From the NCBI RefSeq assembly GCF_007829885.1, contig NZ_VIWW01000001.1, positions 3,596,001-3,660,000 on the forward strand: DNA of 64,000 bases, read 5' to 3'. Of this stretch, positions 42,288-50,558 are shown piece by piece. Made by a program: the position numbers and the translations under genes. Below the pieces are notes generated by a model, which was not told the origin of the DNA, searched no databases, and saw nothing but the letters and a program-made list of their open reading frames with translations. This stretch comes from Streptomyces brevispora. GTDB lineage: Bacteria; Actinomycetota; Actinomycetes; Streptomycetales; Streptomycetaceae. Every line of letters starts with the position of its first letter. The first letter of the stretch is position 1.

Positions 42288-42773
42288 GCGGGGGCGGCCG
42301 GGTGCCCGGTGCACGCACGTGACGGGACCGACCCCTGAGGTTCACGCTACGGAGTGACGCAGTGCAGTCGGTAAGTGCTGATACCGGCTTGTGTCCTTTG
42401 CGTGATTGGTCACGGCGTGGAGTCGGCGCCGGGCTCGGGTACGCTCCGTTGGATGCGAGTGGTTCTGGAACCTGGCGATCCGGATGTGGCCTGTGTGGCT
42501 GCTCCGGCCCGCGAGAGGCGCCCTGCCCGTGATCCACACAGAGGGGCCGGGCCTGCCGGGGAAACGATTCCCGGGGTCTCCGGGCGCCTCTGTTCGACTC
42601 TCCGCAACGTGCGTCGCACAGTATGCACTACGCGTACTCCTTCGCGCTGGAATATGCCCGAAGCGCTTGTTGCGGTGACTGTACGTCAACCATGCTGTCT
42701 CGTAAGGGAATCACGTTCCGTGACCCTGAGGAGGCGCGAGGCGATGTGTCCGCCGGTTCGGATGGTGTGAGCG
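42288..42773. other. Interval before the ATPase gene
   Basis: 486 bp without a confident gene. It contains the structured inverted repeat at 42514-42591 and a promoter-like zone around 42600-42700 (GTATGCACTACG, GGAATCACGTTCC). A 131-codon frame covers it but shows no motif. Confidence 0.55.
42514..42591. other. Structured inverted repeat, possible leader or attenuator
   Basis: AGAGGCGCCC (42514) pairs with GGGCGCCTCT (42582-42591), and an inner stem CCGGGGAAACGATTCCCGG lies at about 42556-42574. It could fold as one large branched hairpin in the leader of the ATPase gene. No tRNA-like acceptor or anticodon arms. Confidence 0.5.
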
Positions 42774-43430
42774 GTGCAGGGGCTTCAGGTTCAGCTGGAG
42801 GTCGGGGCCGACCCCGCGGAGGTCGGGCGGGCGCGCAGATGGGCGCGTTCGAGGCTGGTCGGGTCCGGGATACGAGACGACGAGCCGTTGGCCGAGACGC
42901 TCATCCTGCTGATCTCGGAGCTGGTCACCAACGCGGTCGTGCACACCGGCTGTCCGGCCGTGCTGCGCATGCTGTTCGGCTTGCCGGGGGCGCAGGGGGA
43001 CGCCGGGACCGTACGGGTCGAGGTGGCCGACACCAGCTGCCGCCCGCCGCAGCAGCGGCACGCGGAGGGCGAGGACACCGGCGGCCGGGGCCTGGAGCTG
43101 GTCGACGGCCTGGCCGACCGCTGGGGCTGGCAGCCGGAAGGCGCCGGCAAGCGCATCTGGTGCGAGGTGGACCGGGGCATCCCGCTGATCCAGGTACAGA
43201 TGCAGCCCTGCGCCCGCGGGACGGGCGTGCAGAGTCCGTTGCCGGGTCCCATGCAGACCGCCGCGCCGGGTTCCGTTCAGAACACAGCGCCGGGTTCCGT
43301 CCAGAGTGCCGTGCCGGGTTCCGTCCAGGGCGCCGCGCAGTACGGCACCGGCACCGGCTGCGTTGACGCCGGCAGGCCCGAGCCGGGCGCCGCGTACGAG
43401 CCGTCGCACGCGGTCACCCGTCGCGCGTAG
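42774..43430 (+). CDS. HATPase-fold anti-sigma-like (RsbW-type) protein
   Basis: A 218-residue protein from GTG 42774. The N-terminal ~140 residues form a GHKL/HATPase_c_2 domain: ETLILLISELVTNAVVHTG (N box, E-x-x-x-N) and RVEVADTSCRPP, TGGRGLELVDGLADRWG (G box with flexible lid). The C-terminal tail has a repeat (AAPGSVQNTAPGSVQSAVPGS) encoded by three tandem 27-bp units at ~43256-43336. Such proteins act as serine kinases or sigma inhibitors in Streptomyces. No STAS partner lies next to it; one is encoded 6.6 kb upstream. Confidence 0.88.
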   Translation: MQGLQVQLEVGADPAEVGRARRWARSRLVGSGIRDDEPLAETLILLISELVTNAVVHTGCPAVLRMLFGLPGAQGDAGTVRVEVADTSCRPPQQRHAEGEDTGGRGLELVDGLADRWGWQPEGAGKRIWCEVDRGIPLIQVQMQPCARGTGVQSPLPGPMQTAAPGSVQNTAPGSVQSAVPGSVQGAAQYGTGTGCVDAGRPEPGAAYEPSHAVTRRA

Positions 43431-43500
43431 GCCCGTCAGGGGCACTGTTCTCGTCGGTGCGGGGCACGACCCTGCGCCGATTCGGCTGCGCGGTGGCCGC

Positions 43501-44427
43501 TCAGAAGACCGCGACCGGGGCGACCGGTGTGCCGGTGGCGCCCACGAATGGCTCCGGCATGGCCGAGAGCAGGAAGCCGTAGCGGCTCGACTCCGCACAG
43601 AGGGTGGACAGCCCTTCCAGATTCCAGTTCTGGCCCTGCAGCATGCCCATCTCGACCAGATCCAGCGCATGCACCCCCAGCCACAGGTCCTCGATCTCCG
43701 GCGGGAAGATCTCGAAGGTCAGCGTGTCATTGGCGACCGCGGCCACGTCCCGGGCCCGGAACCACTCGGGCGTCCGGATCGACAGACCCGGTGACGGATA
43801 GCCGTACGCGTTCTTGTCCCCGGCCAGATAGACCTGCACCTGCCCGGTCCGTACGAGCACGATGTCACCGGCCCGCACCCGGACCCCGGCCAGCTCCTCG
43901 GCCGCGTCCAGGTCCTCGGGGGTGACCGCGTGGCCGCCGGGCAGCCGGTCCAGCCCGTGGGCGCGGGCCACGTCGAGCAGCACCCCGCGCGAGACGAGGT
44001 GCGGGGCCTTGTCGATTCCGCTGAACCGTGCGCCGTCGTGCGCGGTGATGGTGGCGGCCGGGCGGCCGTTGTAGATCTTCCCCGAGTGCGAGGCGTGCGT
44101 GAGCGCGTCCCAGTGGGTGGCGGTCTGCAGGCTCAGGACCGCGGTGTCGTCGCTGGTGGCGACGGTGCCGGGGCCGAACAGCTCCTGATTGATCTGGACC
44201 ATGGTGTGCAGCGGATTGATCCGTCCCGGGATCAGCCCGCTCTGTACGCCGTCCTGCTGGAGCGGCAGCGCGAGCGGCACCCGCTGCCCGGTGCGGACGG
44301 TGGCCGCCGCCTCCCGGACGACCTCGTCGGTGATCAGGTTGAGCGTCCCGATCTCGTCGTCCGCGCCCCAGCGGCCCCAGTTGTTCACGCGCTTGGCGAT
44401 GTCGTGGAACTCGTCCGGCAGTGACAT
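43501..44427 (-). CDS. Cyclase-family (kynurenine-formamidase-like) protein
   Basis: A 308-residue protein from ATG 44427. It belongs to the PF04199 cyclase family: NNWGRWGADDEIGTLNLITDEVV start, LQTATHWDALTHASHSGKIYNG (the H-x-x-x-x-x-x-H-region metal motif, H-W-D-A-L-T-H), GVLLDVARAHG and GDIVLVRTG. It probably hydrolyses a formamide, lactone or polyketide-like bond. It is divergent from the SDR gene, with the 17-bp operator between them, placing it in the same putative regulon as the amidohydrolase operon. Confidence 0.88.
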   Translation of the reverse strand: MSLPDEFHDIAKRVNNWGRWGADDEIGTLNLITDEVVREAAATVRTGQRVPLALPLQQDGVQSGLIPGRINPLHTMVQINQELFGPGTVATSDDTAVLSLQTATHWDALTHASHSGKIYNGRPAATITAHDGARFSGIDKAPHLVSRGVLLDVARAHGLDRLPGGHAVTPEDLDAAEELAGVRVRAGDIVLVRTGQVQVYLAGDKNAYGYPSPGLSIRTPEWFRARDVAAVANDTLTFEIFPPEIEDLWLGVHALDLVEMGMLQGQNWNLEGLSTLCAESSRYGFLLSAMPEPFVGATGTPVAPVAVF

Positions 44428-44472
44428 GGAGCCTCCTGGGGCTTGTGCCGGTGGACCTGATGACCCATAGAA

Positions 44473-44489
44473 TCTAACGGTCCGTCAGA
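44473..44489. promoter_or_regulatory. 17-bp operator copy 3 (cyclase/SDR divergent promoter)
   Basis: TCTAACGGTCCGTCAGA is an almost perfect palindrome (reverse complement TCTGACGGACCGTTAGA) and the best match to the consensus. It is centred in the 83-bp gap between divergent starts, 22 bp before the SDR ATG. Confidence 0.7.
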
Positions 44490-44510
44490 AACCGCGGGAA
44501 GGGGCCGGGC

Positions 44511-45428
44511 ATGGGGAACTTCTTGGCAGGCAAGGTGGTGGCCGTCACGGGCGCCGGGCGCGGGATCGGCCGGGCCGTCGCGCTCGCCGCCGCGGCCGAG
44601 GGGGCGAGGGTCGTCGTCAACGACTACGGCGTCTCCATCGAGGGCGGCGAACCCGCCAGCGAGATAGCCGAGTCCGTCGTCAAGGAGATCGTGGCGGCGG
44701 GCGGCGAGGCGGTCGCGGTGGCGGACGACATCTCCACCATGGCGGGCGGGCAACGGGTCGTGGACACCGCGCTGGAGCACTTCGGGCGCATCGACGGGGT
44801 GGTCTGCGTGGCCGGCATCCTGCGCGAACGGATGCTGTTCAACATGTCCGAGGAGGAGTGGGACCCGGTGGTCGCCACCCACCTCAAGGGCACGTTCACC
44901 GTCTTCCGGGCCGCGTCGGCGGTGATGCGCAAGCAGGAGGGCGCCGGCACGCTGATCGGCTTCACCAGCGGCAACCACCAGGGGAGCGTGGCCCAGGCGA
45001 ACTACAGTGCGGCGAAGGGCGGCATCATCTCGCTGGTCCGCAGCGCGGCGCTGGGCATGCACAAGTACGGCGTCACGGCCAACGCGGTCGCGCCGGTGGC
45101 GCGTACCCGGATGTCCGCCAATGTCCCCATGGAGCTCATGGAGATCGGCGAGCCGGAGGACGTGGCGCCGCTCGTCGTCTACCTGCTCAGCGAGCGGGCC
45201 CGCGCGGAGAAGATCACCGGTCAGGTGTACACGATCGCGGGCCCGAAGATCGCGGTCTGGGCCCAGCCGAGGGAGCTGCGCGCGGGGTACGCGGAGGGGG
45301 CGGCGTGGACACCGGAACGCATCGCGGACTTCCTGCCGGGGACGGTGGGGACGGACCCGATGCCGATGCTGGCGCAGCTGGAGGCGATGGCGGAGGCGGC
45401 GAGGGCCGCGAAGCGGCCGAACGCGTGA
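44511..45428 (+). CDS. Short-chain dehydrogenase/reductase
   Basis: A 305-residue oxidoreductase from ATG 44511. NAD(P) motif VTGAGRGIGRA; D-D-I after the second strand; VCVAGILRERMLFNMSEEEW; catalytic Ser in FTSGNHQG and Y-x-x-x-K in NYSAAKGGIISL. A C-terminal extension (WTPERIADFLP...) resembles the multifunctional hydroxyacyl-CoA-dehydrogenase type SDRs. It may be the 3-hydroxyacyl-CoA dehydrogenase of the pathway. Regulated in common with the divergent cyclase gene, judging by the shared operator. Confidence 0.93.
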   Translation: MGNFLAGKVVAVTGAGRGIGRAVALAAAAEGARVVVNDYGVSIEGGEPASEIAESVVKEIVAAGGEAVAVADDISTMAGGQRVVDTALEHFGRIDGVVCVAGILRERMLFNMSEEEWDPVVATHLKGTFTVFRAASAVMRKQEGAGTLIGFTSGNHQGSVAQANYSAAKGGIISLVRSAALGMHKYGVTANAVAPVARTRMSANVPMELMEIGEPEDVAPLVVYLLSERARAEKITGQVYTIAGPKIAVWAQPRELRAGYAEGAAWTPERIADFLPGTVGTDPMPMLAQLEAMAEAARAAKRPNA

Positions 45429-45429
45429 G

Positions 45430-45488
45430 CGGTGCGGTGTGCTGTGGTGCGGTGTGGTGCGGTGTGCTGCGGTGCGGGGCGGTGCGCG
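45430..45488. repeat. TGCGGTG microsatellite
   Basis: GCGGTG/TGTGGTGCGGTG units are repeated about eight times directly after the SDR stop. The rest of the 353-bp interval to the next gene is further repeats (next entry); no gene is seen in it. Confidence 0.8.
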
Positions 45489-45544
45489 TGTTCGGTCCCG
45501 TCGGCGTTTTGGGGTGTGCGGGGTCGGGGCGGGGCCACCCGGTT

Positions 45545-45652
45545 GCCGGGCGCGCGGGTTCGTCGCCGGGGCGCTGCCCCGGACCCCGGTCCTCAATCGC
45601 CGGGCGCGCGGGTTCGTCGCCGGGGCGCTGCCCCGGACCCCGGTCCTCAATC
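45545..45652. repeat. Perfect 54-bp tandem duplication, followed by GGGCTTGAAGTGGGC repeats
   Basis: The 54-bp unit starting GCCGGGCGCGCGGGTTCGTC is present twice without change (45545-45598, 45599-45652) and ends in GGTCCTCAATC, the motif also found in the 37-kb palindrome. Three GGGCTTGAAGTGGGC copies follow at ~38-bp spacing up to 45745. Confidence 0.85.
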
Positions 45653-45781
45653 GCCGGACGGGCTTGAAGTGGGCGCTGGTTCTGGATGGGCGCTCGGGCT
45701 TGAAGTGGGCCCCGGTCCCGGAAGGGTGCACGGGCTTGAAGTGGGCGGCCCCATGCGCGCCCCGTATCGAAAGGACGCAGC

Positions 45782-47014
45782 GTGGACTTCACCTTCGGCC
45801 CCGACGACGCCACGTTCCGCGAGGAAGCCCGCACCTGGCTGGAGGCCCACCTCGTCGGCGAGTACGCGGCGGCCACCGGCATCGGCGGTCCGGGCAGCGA
45901 ACACGAGGGTGTCGCGGTCCGGCGTGCCTGGGAGCGTGAACTCGGCCGCGGCGGCTGGATCGGCATCGGCTGGGAGGACGGAGACGAGGCGGACGGCGAC
46001 GAGGCGGACACCGGCCAGGCGCGCCGCGGCCGCCGGGCCACCCTCACCCAGCAGGTCGTCTGGGCCGAGGAGTACGCCCGCCTCCGGGCCCCCGCCCGCG
46101 TCGGCCACATCGGCGAGAACCTGCTCGCCCCCACCCTCATCGCGTACGGAAGCCAGGAGCAGCGGCGCCGCTTCCTGCCGCCCATCGCGCGCGGCGAGGC
46201 CCTGTGGTGCCAGGGGTACAGCGAGCCGGGCGCCGGATCGGACCTCGCCGGGGTGCGGACGGCCGCCGTACGTGATCCGGAGCACGGCGGGTATCGCGTA
46301 ACGGGTCAGAAGATCTGGACCTCGCTCGCCCGGGACGCCGACTGGTGCTTCGTCCTGGCCCGCACCGAGCCCGGTTCGCGGCGCCACCACGGGCTGTCGT
46401 TCCTCCTGGTCGCGATGGACCAGCCGGGCCGGATCGAGGTGCGGCCGATCCGCCAGATGTCGGGGACCAGCGAGTTCAACGAGGTCTTCCTCGACGGGGC
46501 GCACGCCGAGGAGGTGGTCGGCGGCGAGGGCAACGGCTGGGCCGTCGCCATGGGCCTGCTGGCCCTGGAGCGCGGCGTCTCCACGCTCGTCCAGCAGATC
46601 GGGTTCGCCGCGGAGCTGGACCGCGTGGTCCGGGTCGCCGTCGACAGCGGCGCCACCGACGACCCGGTCCTGCGCGAACGGCTCGTCCGCCAGTGGGCCG
46701 AACTGAGGACGATGCGCTGGAACGCCCTGCGCACCCTCGGCACCACCACCGGCACCGACAACGGCGCACCCAGCGTCGCGAAACTGCTCTGGGGCGGCTG
46801 GCACAAGCGCCTGGGCGAACTGGCCGTGGAGATCAGGGGTGCGGCCGGAGCCATCGGCCCGCACGACTGGTCGCCCGGCTCACCGTACGAACTCGACGAG
46901 GCACAGCGCCTGTTCCTGTTCACCCGGTCCGACACCATTTACGGCGGCTCGGACGAGATCCAGCGGAACATCATCGCCGAGCGCGTGCTCGGCCTACCGA
47001 GGGAGCCGAGATGA
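45782..47014 (+). CDS. Acyl-CoA dehydrogenase (third in the region)
   Basis: A 410-residue flavoenzyme from GTG 45782. GYSEPGAGSDLAGVRTAAVRDPEHGGYRVTGQKIWTSLA motif; MSGTSEFNEVFLDGAHAEEVVGGEGNGW; C-terminal YGGSDEIQRNIIAERVLGL. An insertion near residue 60 (WEDGDEADGDEADTGQARRG) replaces the usual short loop and is Asp/Glu-rich. Its stop overlaps the alcohol dehydrogenase start, so the two are co-translated. Confidence 0.92.
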   Translation: MDFTFGPDDATFREEARTWLEAHLVGEYAAATGIGGPGSEHEGVAVRRAWERELGRGGWIGIGWEDGDEADGDEADTGQARRGRRATLTQQVVWAEEYARLRAPARVGHIGENLLAPTLIAYGSQEQRRRFLPPIARGEALWCQGYSEPGAGSDLAGVRTAAVRDPEHGGYRVTGQKIWTSLARDADWCFVLARTEPGSRRHHGLSFLLVAMDQPGRIEVRPIRQMSGTSEFNEVFLDGAHAEEVVGGEGNGWAVAMGLLALERGVSTLVQQIGFAAELDRVVRVAVDSGATDDPVLRERLVRQWAELRTMRWNALRTLGTTTGTDNGAPSVAKLLWGGWHKRLGELAVEIRGAAGAIGPHDWSPGSPYELDEAQRLFLFTRSDTIYGGSDEIQRNIIAERVLGLPREPR

Positions 47015-48060
47015 GAGGCGTCGTCTTCGACGGCAAGCGGACCGAGGTCGTCGACGATCTGGAGATACGTGATCCGGGTCCCGGGGAGGTACTGGTCGCG
47101 GTGGCCGCCGCCGGCCTCTGCCACAGCGACCTGTCGGTGATCGACGGGACGATTCCGTTCCCGCTGCCGGCGGTGCTGGGGCACGAGGGCGCGGGCGTGG
47201 TCGAGGCGGTCGGCGCCGGCGTGAGCCATGTGACGCCCGGTGATCATGTGTCGCTGTCCACGCTGGCGAGCTGCGGGGCGTGCGCCCAGTGCGACCGGGG
47301 CCGGCCGACGATGTGCCGCAAGGCGATCGGGATGCCGGGGCAGCCGTTCTCGCGGGGCGGGAAACCGCTGTACCAGTTCGCGTCCAACTCGGCGTTCGCC
47401 GAACGGACCCTGGTCAAGGCCGTGCAGGCGGTGAAGATCCCCGCGGACCTGCCCCTGACTTCGGCGGCCCTGATCGGCTGCGGGGTGCTGACGGGAGTCG
47501 GAGCCGTACTGAACCGGGCCAAGGTCGACCGCGGTGAGAGTGTCGTCGTGATCGGCACCGGCGGCATCGGGCTCAACGTGATCCAGGGCGCGCGGATCGC
47601 CGGTGCGCTGACGATCGTCGCCGTCGACTCCAACCCGGAGAAGGAGGCGGTGGCCCGGCAGTTCGGCGCCACCCACTTCCTGACTACGGCAGATGGCGTC
47701 CGGGAGATCCTGCCGCACGGCGCCGACCACGCCTTCGAGTGCGTGGGCCGCACCGAACTGATCCGCACCGCGATCGACCTGCTCGACCGGCACGGCCAGG
47801 CGATCCTGCTGGGCGTGCCGGCCGCGAGGGCCGAGGCGTCGTTCCTCGTCTCGTCGATGTACCTGGACAAGTCGATCCTGGGCTGCCGCTACGGCTCCTC
47901 GCGCCCGCAGCGGGACATCGCCCTGTACGCGGACCTGTACCGGGAGGGCCGGCTGCTGCTGGACGAACTCGTCACCGAGACCTACCCGGTGGAGGACTTC
48001 GCCAAGGCCGCGGACGACGCGCACCACGGACGGGTGGCGCGGGGGGTGCTGGTGTTCTGA
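47011..48060 (+). CDS. Zinc-dependent alcohol dehydrogenase
   Basis: A 349-residue MDR-family enzyme from ATG 47011, overlapping the upstream stop. Catalytic zinc: C-H-S in AAAGLCHSDLSVIDG and G-H-E-G in LGHEGAGVVEAVG. Structural zinc: CGACAQCDRGRPTMC. Rossmann motif GTGGIGLNVIQGARIAG. NAD is likely (acidic residue in AVDSNPEKE). It is probably an alcohol- or hydroxyacyl-oxidising step of the local catabolic set, or formaldehyde/mycothiol-type detoxification; substrate unknown. Ends at a strong hairpin. Confidence 0.94.
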   Translation: MRGVVFDGKRTEVVDDLEIRDPGPGEVLVAVAAAGLCHSDLSVIDGTIPFPLPAVLGHEGAGVVEAVGAGVSHVTPGDHVSLSTLASCGACAQCDRGRPTMCRKAIGMPGQPFSRGGKPLYQFASNSAFAERTLVKAVQAVKIPADLPLTSAALIGCGVLTGVGAVLNRAKVDRGESVVVIGTGGIGLNVIQGARIAGALTIVAVDSNPEKEAVARQFGATHFLTTADGVREILPHGADHAFECVGRTELIRTAIDLLDRHGQAILLGVPAARAEASFLVSSMYLDKSILGCRYGSSRPQRDIALYADLYREGRLLLDELVTETYPVEDFAKAADDAHHGRVARGVLVF

Positions 48061-48146
48061 GGGGCTGGGCTGCGGTTGGCGGCCTCCGGCCTCGCGAGAC
48101 GGTGGAGTCTCGCCCGACCGGGCCGGGACGGGCCTGCCCGCGCGCG

Positions 48147-48191
48147 ACGACGTGGGGTCGGCCGGAACGAGTCCGGCCGACCCCACGTCGT
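48147..48191. terminator. Strong bidirectional hairpin terminator
   Basis: A perfect 20-bp stem (ACGACGTGGGGTCGGCCGGA at 48147-48166 with its complement at 48172-48191) and a 5-base loop. It lies between the convergent alcohol dehydrogenase and PRC-barrel genes. Confidence 0.9.
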
Positions 48192-48208
48192 GAAGTGGTG
48201 CGGTGCGA

Positions 48209-48562
48209 TCAGGGGCGGCGGTGGCTCCGGTAGTAGCCGCTGACCTGCTCGTGGTACCCCGCGTCCCCGACATGCTTGTCCTTGTCGAACTCGGGCGAGT
48301 CCTTGATCTGGTCCTTGGTGAGGTCGACAAAGATCTTCCGCTCGGCCTTGTCAATACTGCGCACGGTGCCGGCCGGCAGCAGGACGTGCTTGCCGAAGAT
48401 CCAGACACCGGTATCGACCACGAGGTAGGCGGAGTTGACATCGTCCGAGTGCTTGTCGACCTTGCCGATGCTTCCATCGGTGGCTTCCACCTTGTACCCC
48501 GTCAGGTCATCGCCCGCGGTGTAACCGGTGGTCGGCTGATAGCCCCAGATGTTGTCACTCAT
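48209..48562 (-). CDS. PRC-barrel domain protein
   Basis: A 117-residue protein from ATG 48562. It has a PRC-barrel: LTGYKVEATDGSIGKVDKHSDDVNSAYLVVDTGVWIFGKHVLLPAGTVRSID, followed by a charged tail. Such domains act in RNA processing, photosystem assembly or stress binding; here, among CsbD and hydrophobic stress peptides, a general stress role is likely. Ribosome site GGGAG precedes the start. The last gene before the terminator facing it. Confidence 0.9.
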   Translation of the reverse strand: MSDNIWGYQPTTGYTAGDDLTGYKVEATDGSIGKVDKHSDDVNSAYLVVDTGVWIFGKHVLLPAGTVRSIDKAERKIFVDLTKDQIKDSPEFDKDKHVGDAGYHEQVSGYYRSHRRP

Positions 48563-48843
48563 ATAACGGCTCCCTCATTGGAATGATGGTTCACTCAAAA
48601 GCGTCGGCCTTGAGTCGAGAGGGCGTCTCCCGATGTTCGGTGACGCGCTCTCAGAACATCGCGTGCCCCGTCGCTCTCCTCGTACACATCCTTGGTCCGG
48701 ATAAAGCGAGACGGTCGGATGGCGCCTTGCTGGAGGCACGATTCCTGATGTGTCACGGCGCCATCCCGCCATACGCGCACCTCCCGGCCCGAATTCCAAG
48801 GACGATCGCTTGTCGCCCTTCTCCTCTTCGCGGGAGCGTGAAA
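48563..48843. other. Intergenic region upstream of the PRC-barrel gene
   Basis: About 280 bp without a supported gene. It holds the PRC-barrel promoter and ends at a long hairpin. Confidence 0.5.
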
Positions 48844-48888
48844 GTGGGCGGGGTCCCGACGTCGTAGTCACGTCGGGACCCCGCCCAC
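48844..48888. terminator. Hairpin terminator of the small hydrophobic protein gene
   Basis: GTGGGCGGGGTCCCGACG (48844-48861) pairs perfectly with CGTCGGGACCCCGCCCAC (48871-48888), 18-bp stem. It is downstream of the minus-strand gene that ends at 48909. Confidence 0.88.
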
Positions 48889-48908
48889 ATCAATCTGCTG
48901 AACGCTGT

Positions 48909-49079
48909 CTACCAGCGATACCAGCGGCCACGCCGCCCGCCGCCCGCCGCAGGGCGGATGATGAAGCCCAGCAGCCATACGACCAGCACGATGGCGGCGA
49001 TCCACCAAAGGATCTTGAGTGCGAAGCCCGCACCGAAAAGGATCAGGGCGAGCAGAAGAACGAGAAGAATGGGAACCAC
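48909..49079 (-). CDS. Small hydrophobic membrane protein
   Basis: A 56-residue peptide from GTG 49079, nine bases after GGAGG. It has two close transmembrane segments (VPILLVLLLALILFGAGFAL and WWIAAIVLVVWLLGFII) and a short Arg-rich tail ending RGRWYRW. Peptides of this form are common in Streptomyces next to CsbD- and stress-type genes. It is divergent from the csbD-like gene. Confidence 0.8.
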   Translation of the reverse strand: MVPILLVLLLALILFGAGFALKILWWIAAIVLVVWLLGFIIRPAAGGGRRGRWYRW

Positions 49080-49266
49080 TGTTATCAACCTCCAAGGCAA
49101 CGACTGCCCCGGGCCGGCCCGTTCACACCTGCAGATCCTGTGTGTGGTTTACGCCACCCCGCCTCACGATAGTTTCCGTGAGGTGACAGCCGGGGTTTTG
49201 AGCGGCAGGTGTTCTGGCCGGACGTGGGATGTCGCGTTCATCGAATACGGAAGGATGTGAGTCGTT

Positions 49267-49434
49267 GTGACTGCGGACGAGAAGGCTCAGGCCAAGGGCG
49301 AGCCGGCCGAGGGCAAGGTCAAGAAGGTCGTCGGACGCGCTGTCGGCAACGAGTCCATGCAGGCCGAGGGGCGCGCCGACGAAAACGTTGATGACCTGCG
49401 CCAGGCCAACGCCAAGGACGCCATCAAGGAGTAA
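49267..49434 (+). CDS. CsbD family stress-response protein
   Basis: A 55-residue protein from GTG 49267 to TAA 49434: an acidic, Lys- and Ala-rich helical peptide with EPAEGKVKKVVGRAVGNESMQAEGRADE, the CsbD signature (G-x-x-x-x-x-x-G-x-x-x-x-x-E-G). CsbD is a SigB-controlled general-stress protein in Bacillus. GGAAGGATG lies 10 bases upstream. Confidence 0.85.
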   Translation: MTADEKAQAKGEPAEGKVKKVVGRAVGNESMQAEGRADENVDDLRQANAKDAIKE

Positions 49435-49742
49435 TGCCGCTTCCACTTCGTACCGATCCCGGCAGTCGCATCTTGGCTGCCGGGATCTGTGCTGTTTACA
49501 TCGCAAGCGTGTACAGGGAGCTTTCCCCGGGATGCGTCCACCAGGCCCGGATTCCAGGGGACTCACATCGAAACACATTGATTCCTTGGTTGCGAGGCGG
49601 GCGGACGGGAGCTGCCCCGCGGAAGAGTGTCGAAGCGCCGCGACGCCTCTCCGGCACCCTGGTGCGGATCATGCGGATCCCCCGCGAGCACTGATGGCAT
49701 TGCTCAAGATGCGTGACTGGCCGGAGTCGCCAGACTGGCCTT
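49435..49742. other. Interval upstream of the gvp operon
   Basis: 308 bp with no supported gene. It should hold the gvp operon promoter. Confidence 0.5.
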
Positions 49743-50063
49743 ATGGCAGAAGAACGTCGCACACGTGCCGGGAAAGCGAAGCCGGCCACCGCTCGCCGCG
49801 CAGCACCCGCGCGAGGCCCCGAACATGCGGCGAAGGCTGCCTGTAAGAGCCTGGAGGGGCTCATCGGTCACCCCGCAGAAGGTGTGTCCGCAGTCAAACA
49901 TTCCGATGACGGCTGGTGCGTGGTCGTGGACGTCCTGGAAGTACCCAGGATCCCGGACACCACAAGTCTCCTCGCCTCGTACGAGGTGCAACTCGACCGG
50001 GTCGGCGAACTCCTGGAATACCGCCGGGTCCGCCGATACCGGCGGGGTTCCGCCGACGAATGA
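49743..50063 (+). CDS. gvpO: Gas vesicle protein GvpO
   Basis: A 106-residue protein from ATG 49743. A basic N-terminus rich in Ala, Arg and Lys (first ~35 residues) is followed by the GvpO domain: LEGLIGHPAEGVSAVKHSDDGWCVVVDVLEVPRIPDTTSLLASYEVQLDRVGELLEYRRVRRYRRG. It is the first gene of the gvp cluster. GvpO is essential for vesicle assembly in haloarchaea, and in Streptomyces it heads the conserved operon. Confidence 0.93.
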   Translation: MAEERRTRAGKAKPATARRAAPARGPEHAAKAACKSLEGLIGHPAEGVSAVKHSDDGWCVVVDVLEVPRIPDTTSLLASYEVQLDRVGELLEYRRVRRYRRGSADE

Positions 50064-50096
50064 TCGTGTTCGTTCCCCCTGCTGGAAGGACATTTC

Positions 50097-50558
50097 ATGA
50101 GCGCGACCACATACTCCGACGAAGTAGTGGCCTGCCCGCCGCGCGCCGGCACGTTGTACGACGTACTGGAACTGATTCTTGACCGCGGCATGGTGATCGA
50201 CGTATTCATTCGGGTGTCGCTCGTCGGCATCGAAATCCTGAAGATCGACGCGCGCATCGTCGTCGCGAGCGTGGACACGTACCTCCGGTTCGCCGAGGCA
50301 TGCAACAGGCTTGACCTGGAACGCGATTCCGGCAGCACCACCGTCCCCGAGCTGCTGAGTGGCGGTGTGGCCAAGTCCGTCGGCAAGCGCAAGGTTCGTA
50401 AAGCCGCCGAGAGCGTGGGTGACAGCGTGCGCAAGGCGGTGGGTGGTGGCGACGACAAGTCCGACGACGAGGACGAGGACGAGCAGTACGAACGTCCCAA
50501 GAAGCGGCGAGCCCCTGCCCGCAGCAGCCAGAGCCGGCGTCGGCGCGTGGAGGCATGA
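50097..50558 (+). CDS. gvpA: Gas vesicle structural protein GvpA-like
   Basis: A 153-residue protein from ATG 50097 with GGAAGGAC upstream. Residues ~15-75 are the GvpA core: LYDVLELILDRGMVIDVFIRVSLVGIEILKIDARIVVASVDTYLRFAEA. The C-terminus is extended by ~75 residues: basic, then Asp/Glu-rich, then Arg-rich. GvpA forms the ribbed protein shell of gas vesicles; the long charged extension is typical of actinomycete copies and unlike the ~70-residue canonical protein. Confidence 0.93.
   Translation: MSATTYSDEVVACPPRAGTLYDVLELILDRGMVIDVFIRVSLVGIEILKIDARIVVASVDTYLRFAEACNRLDLERDSGSTTVPELLSGGVAKSVGKRKVRKAAESVGDSVRKAVGGGDDKSDDEDEDEQYERPKKRRAPARSSQSRRRRVEA

Noticed and set aside
42514..42591. tRNA-like structure
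   Set aside because: The long stems do not form a cloverleaf with T-loop GTTCGAAT-type and anticodon arms; only a branched hairpin is seen.
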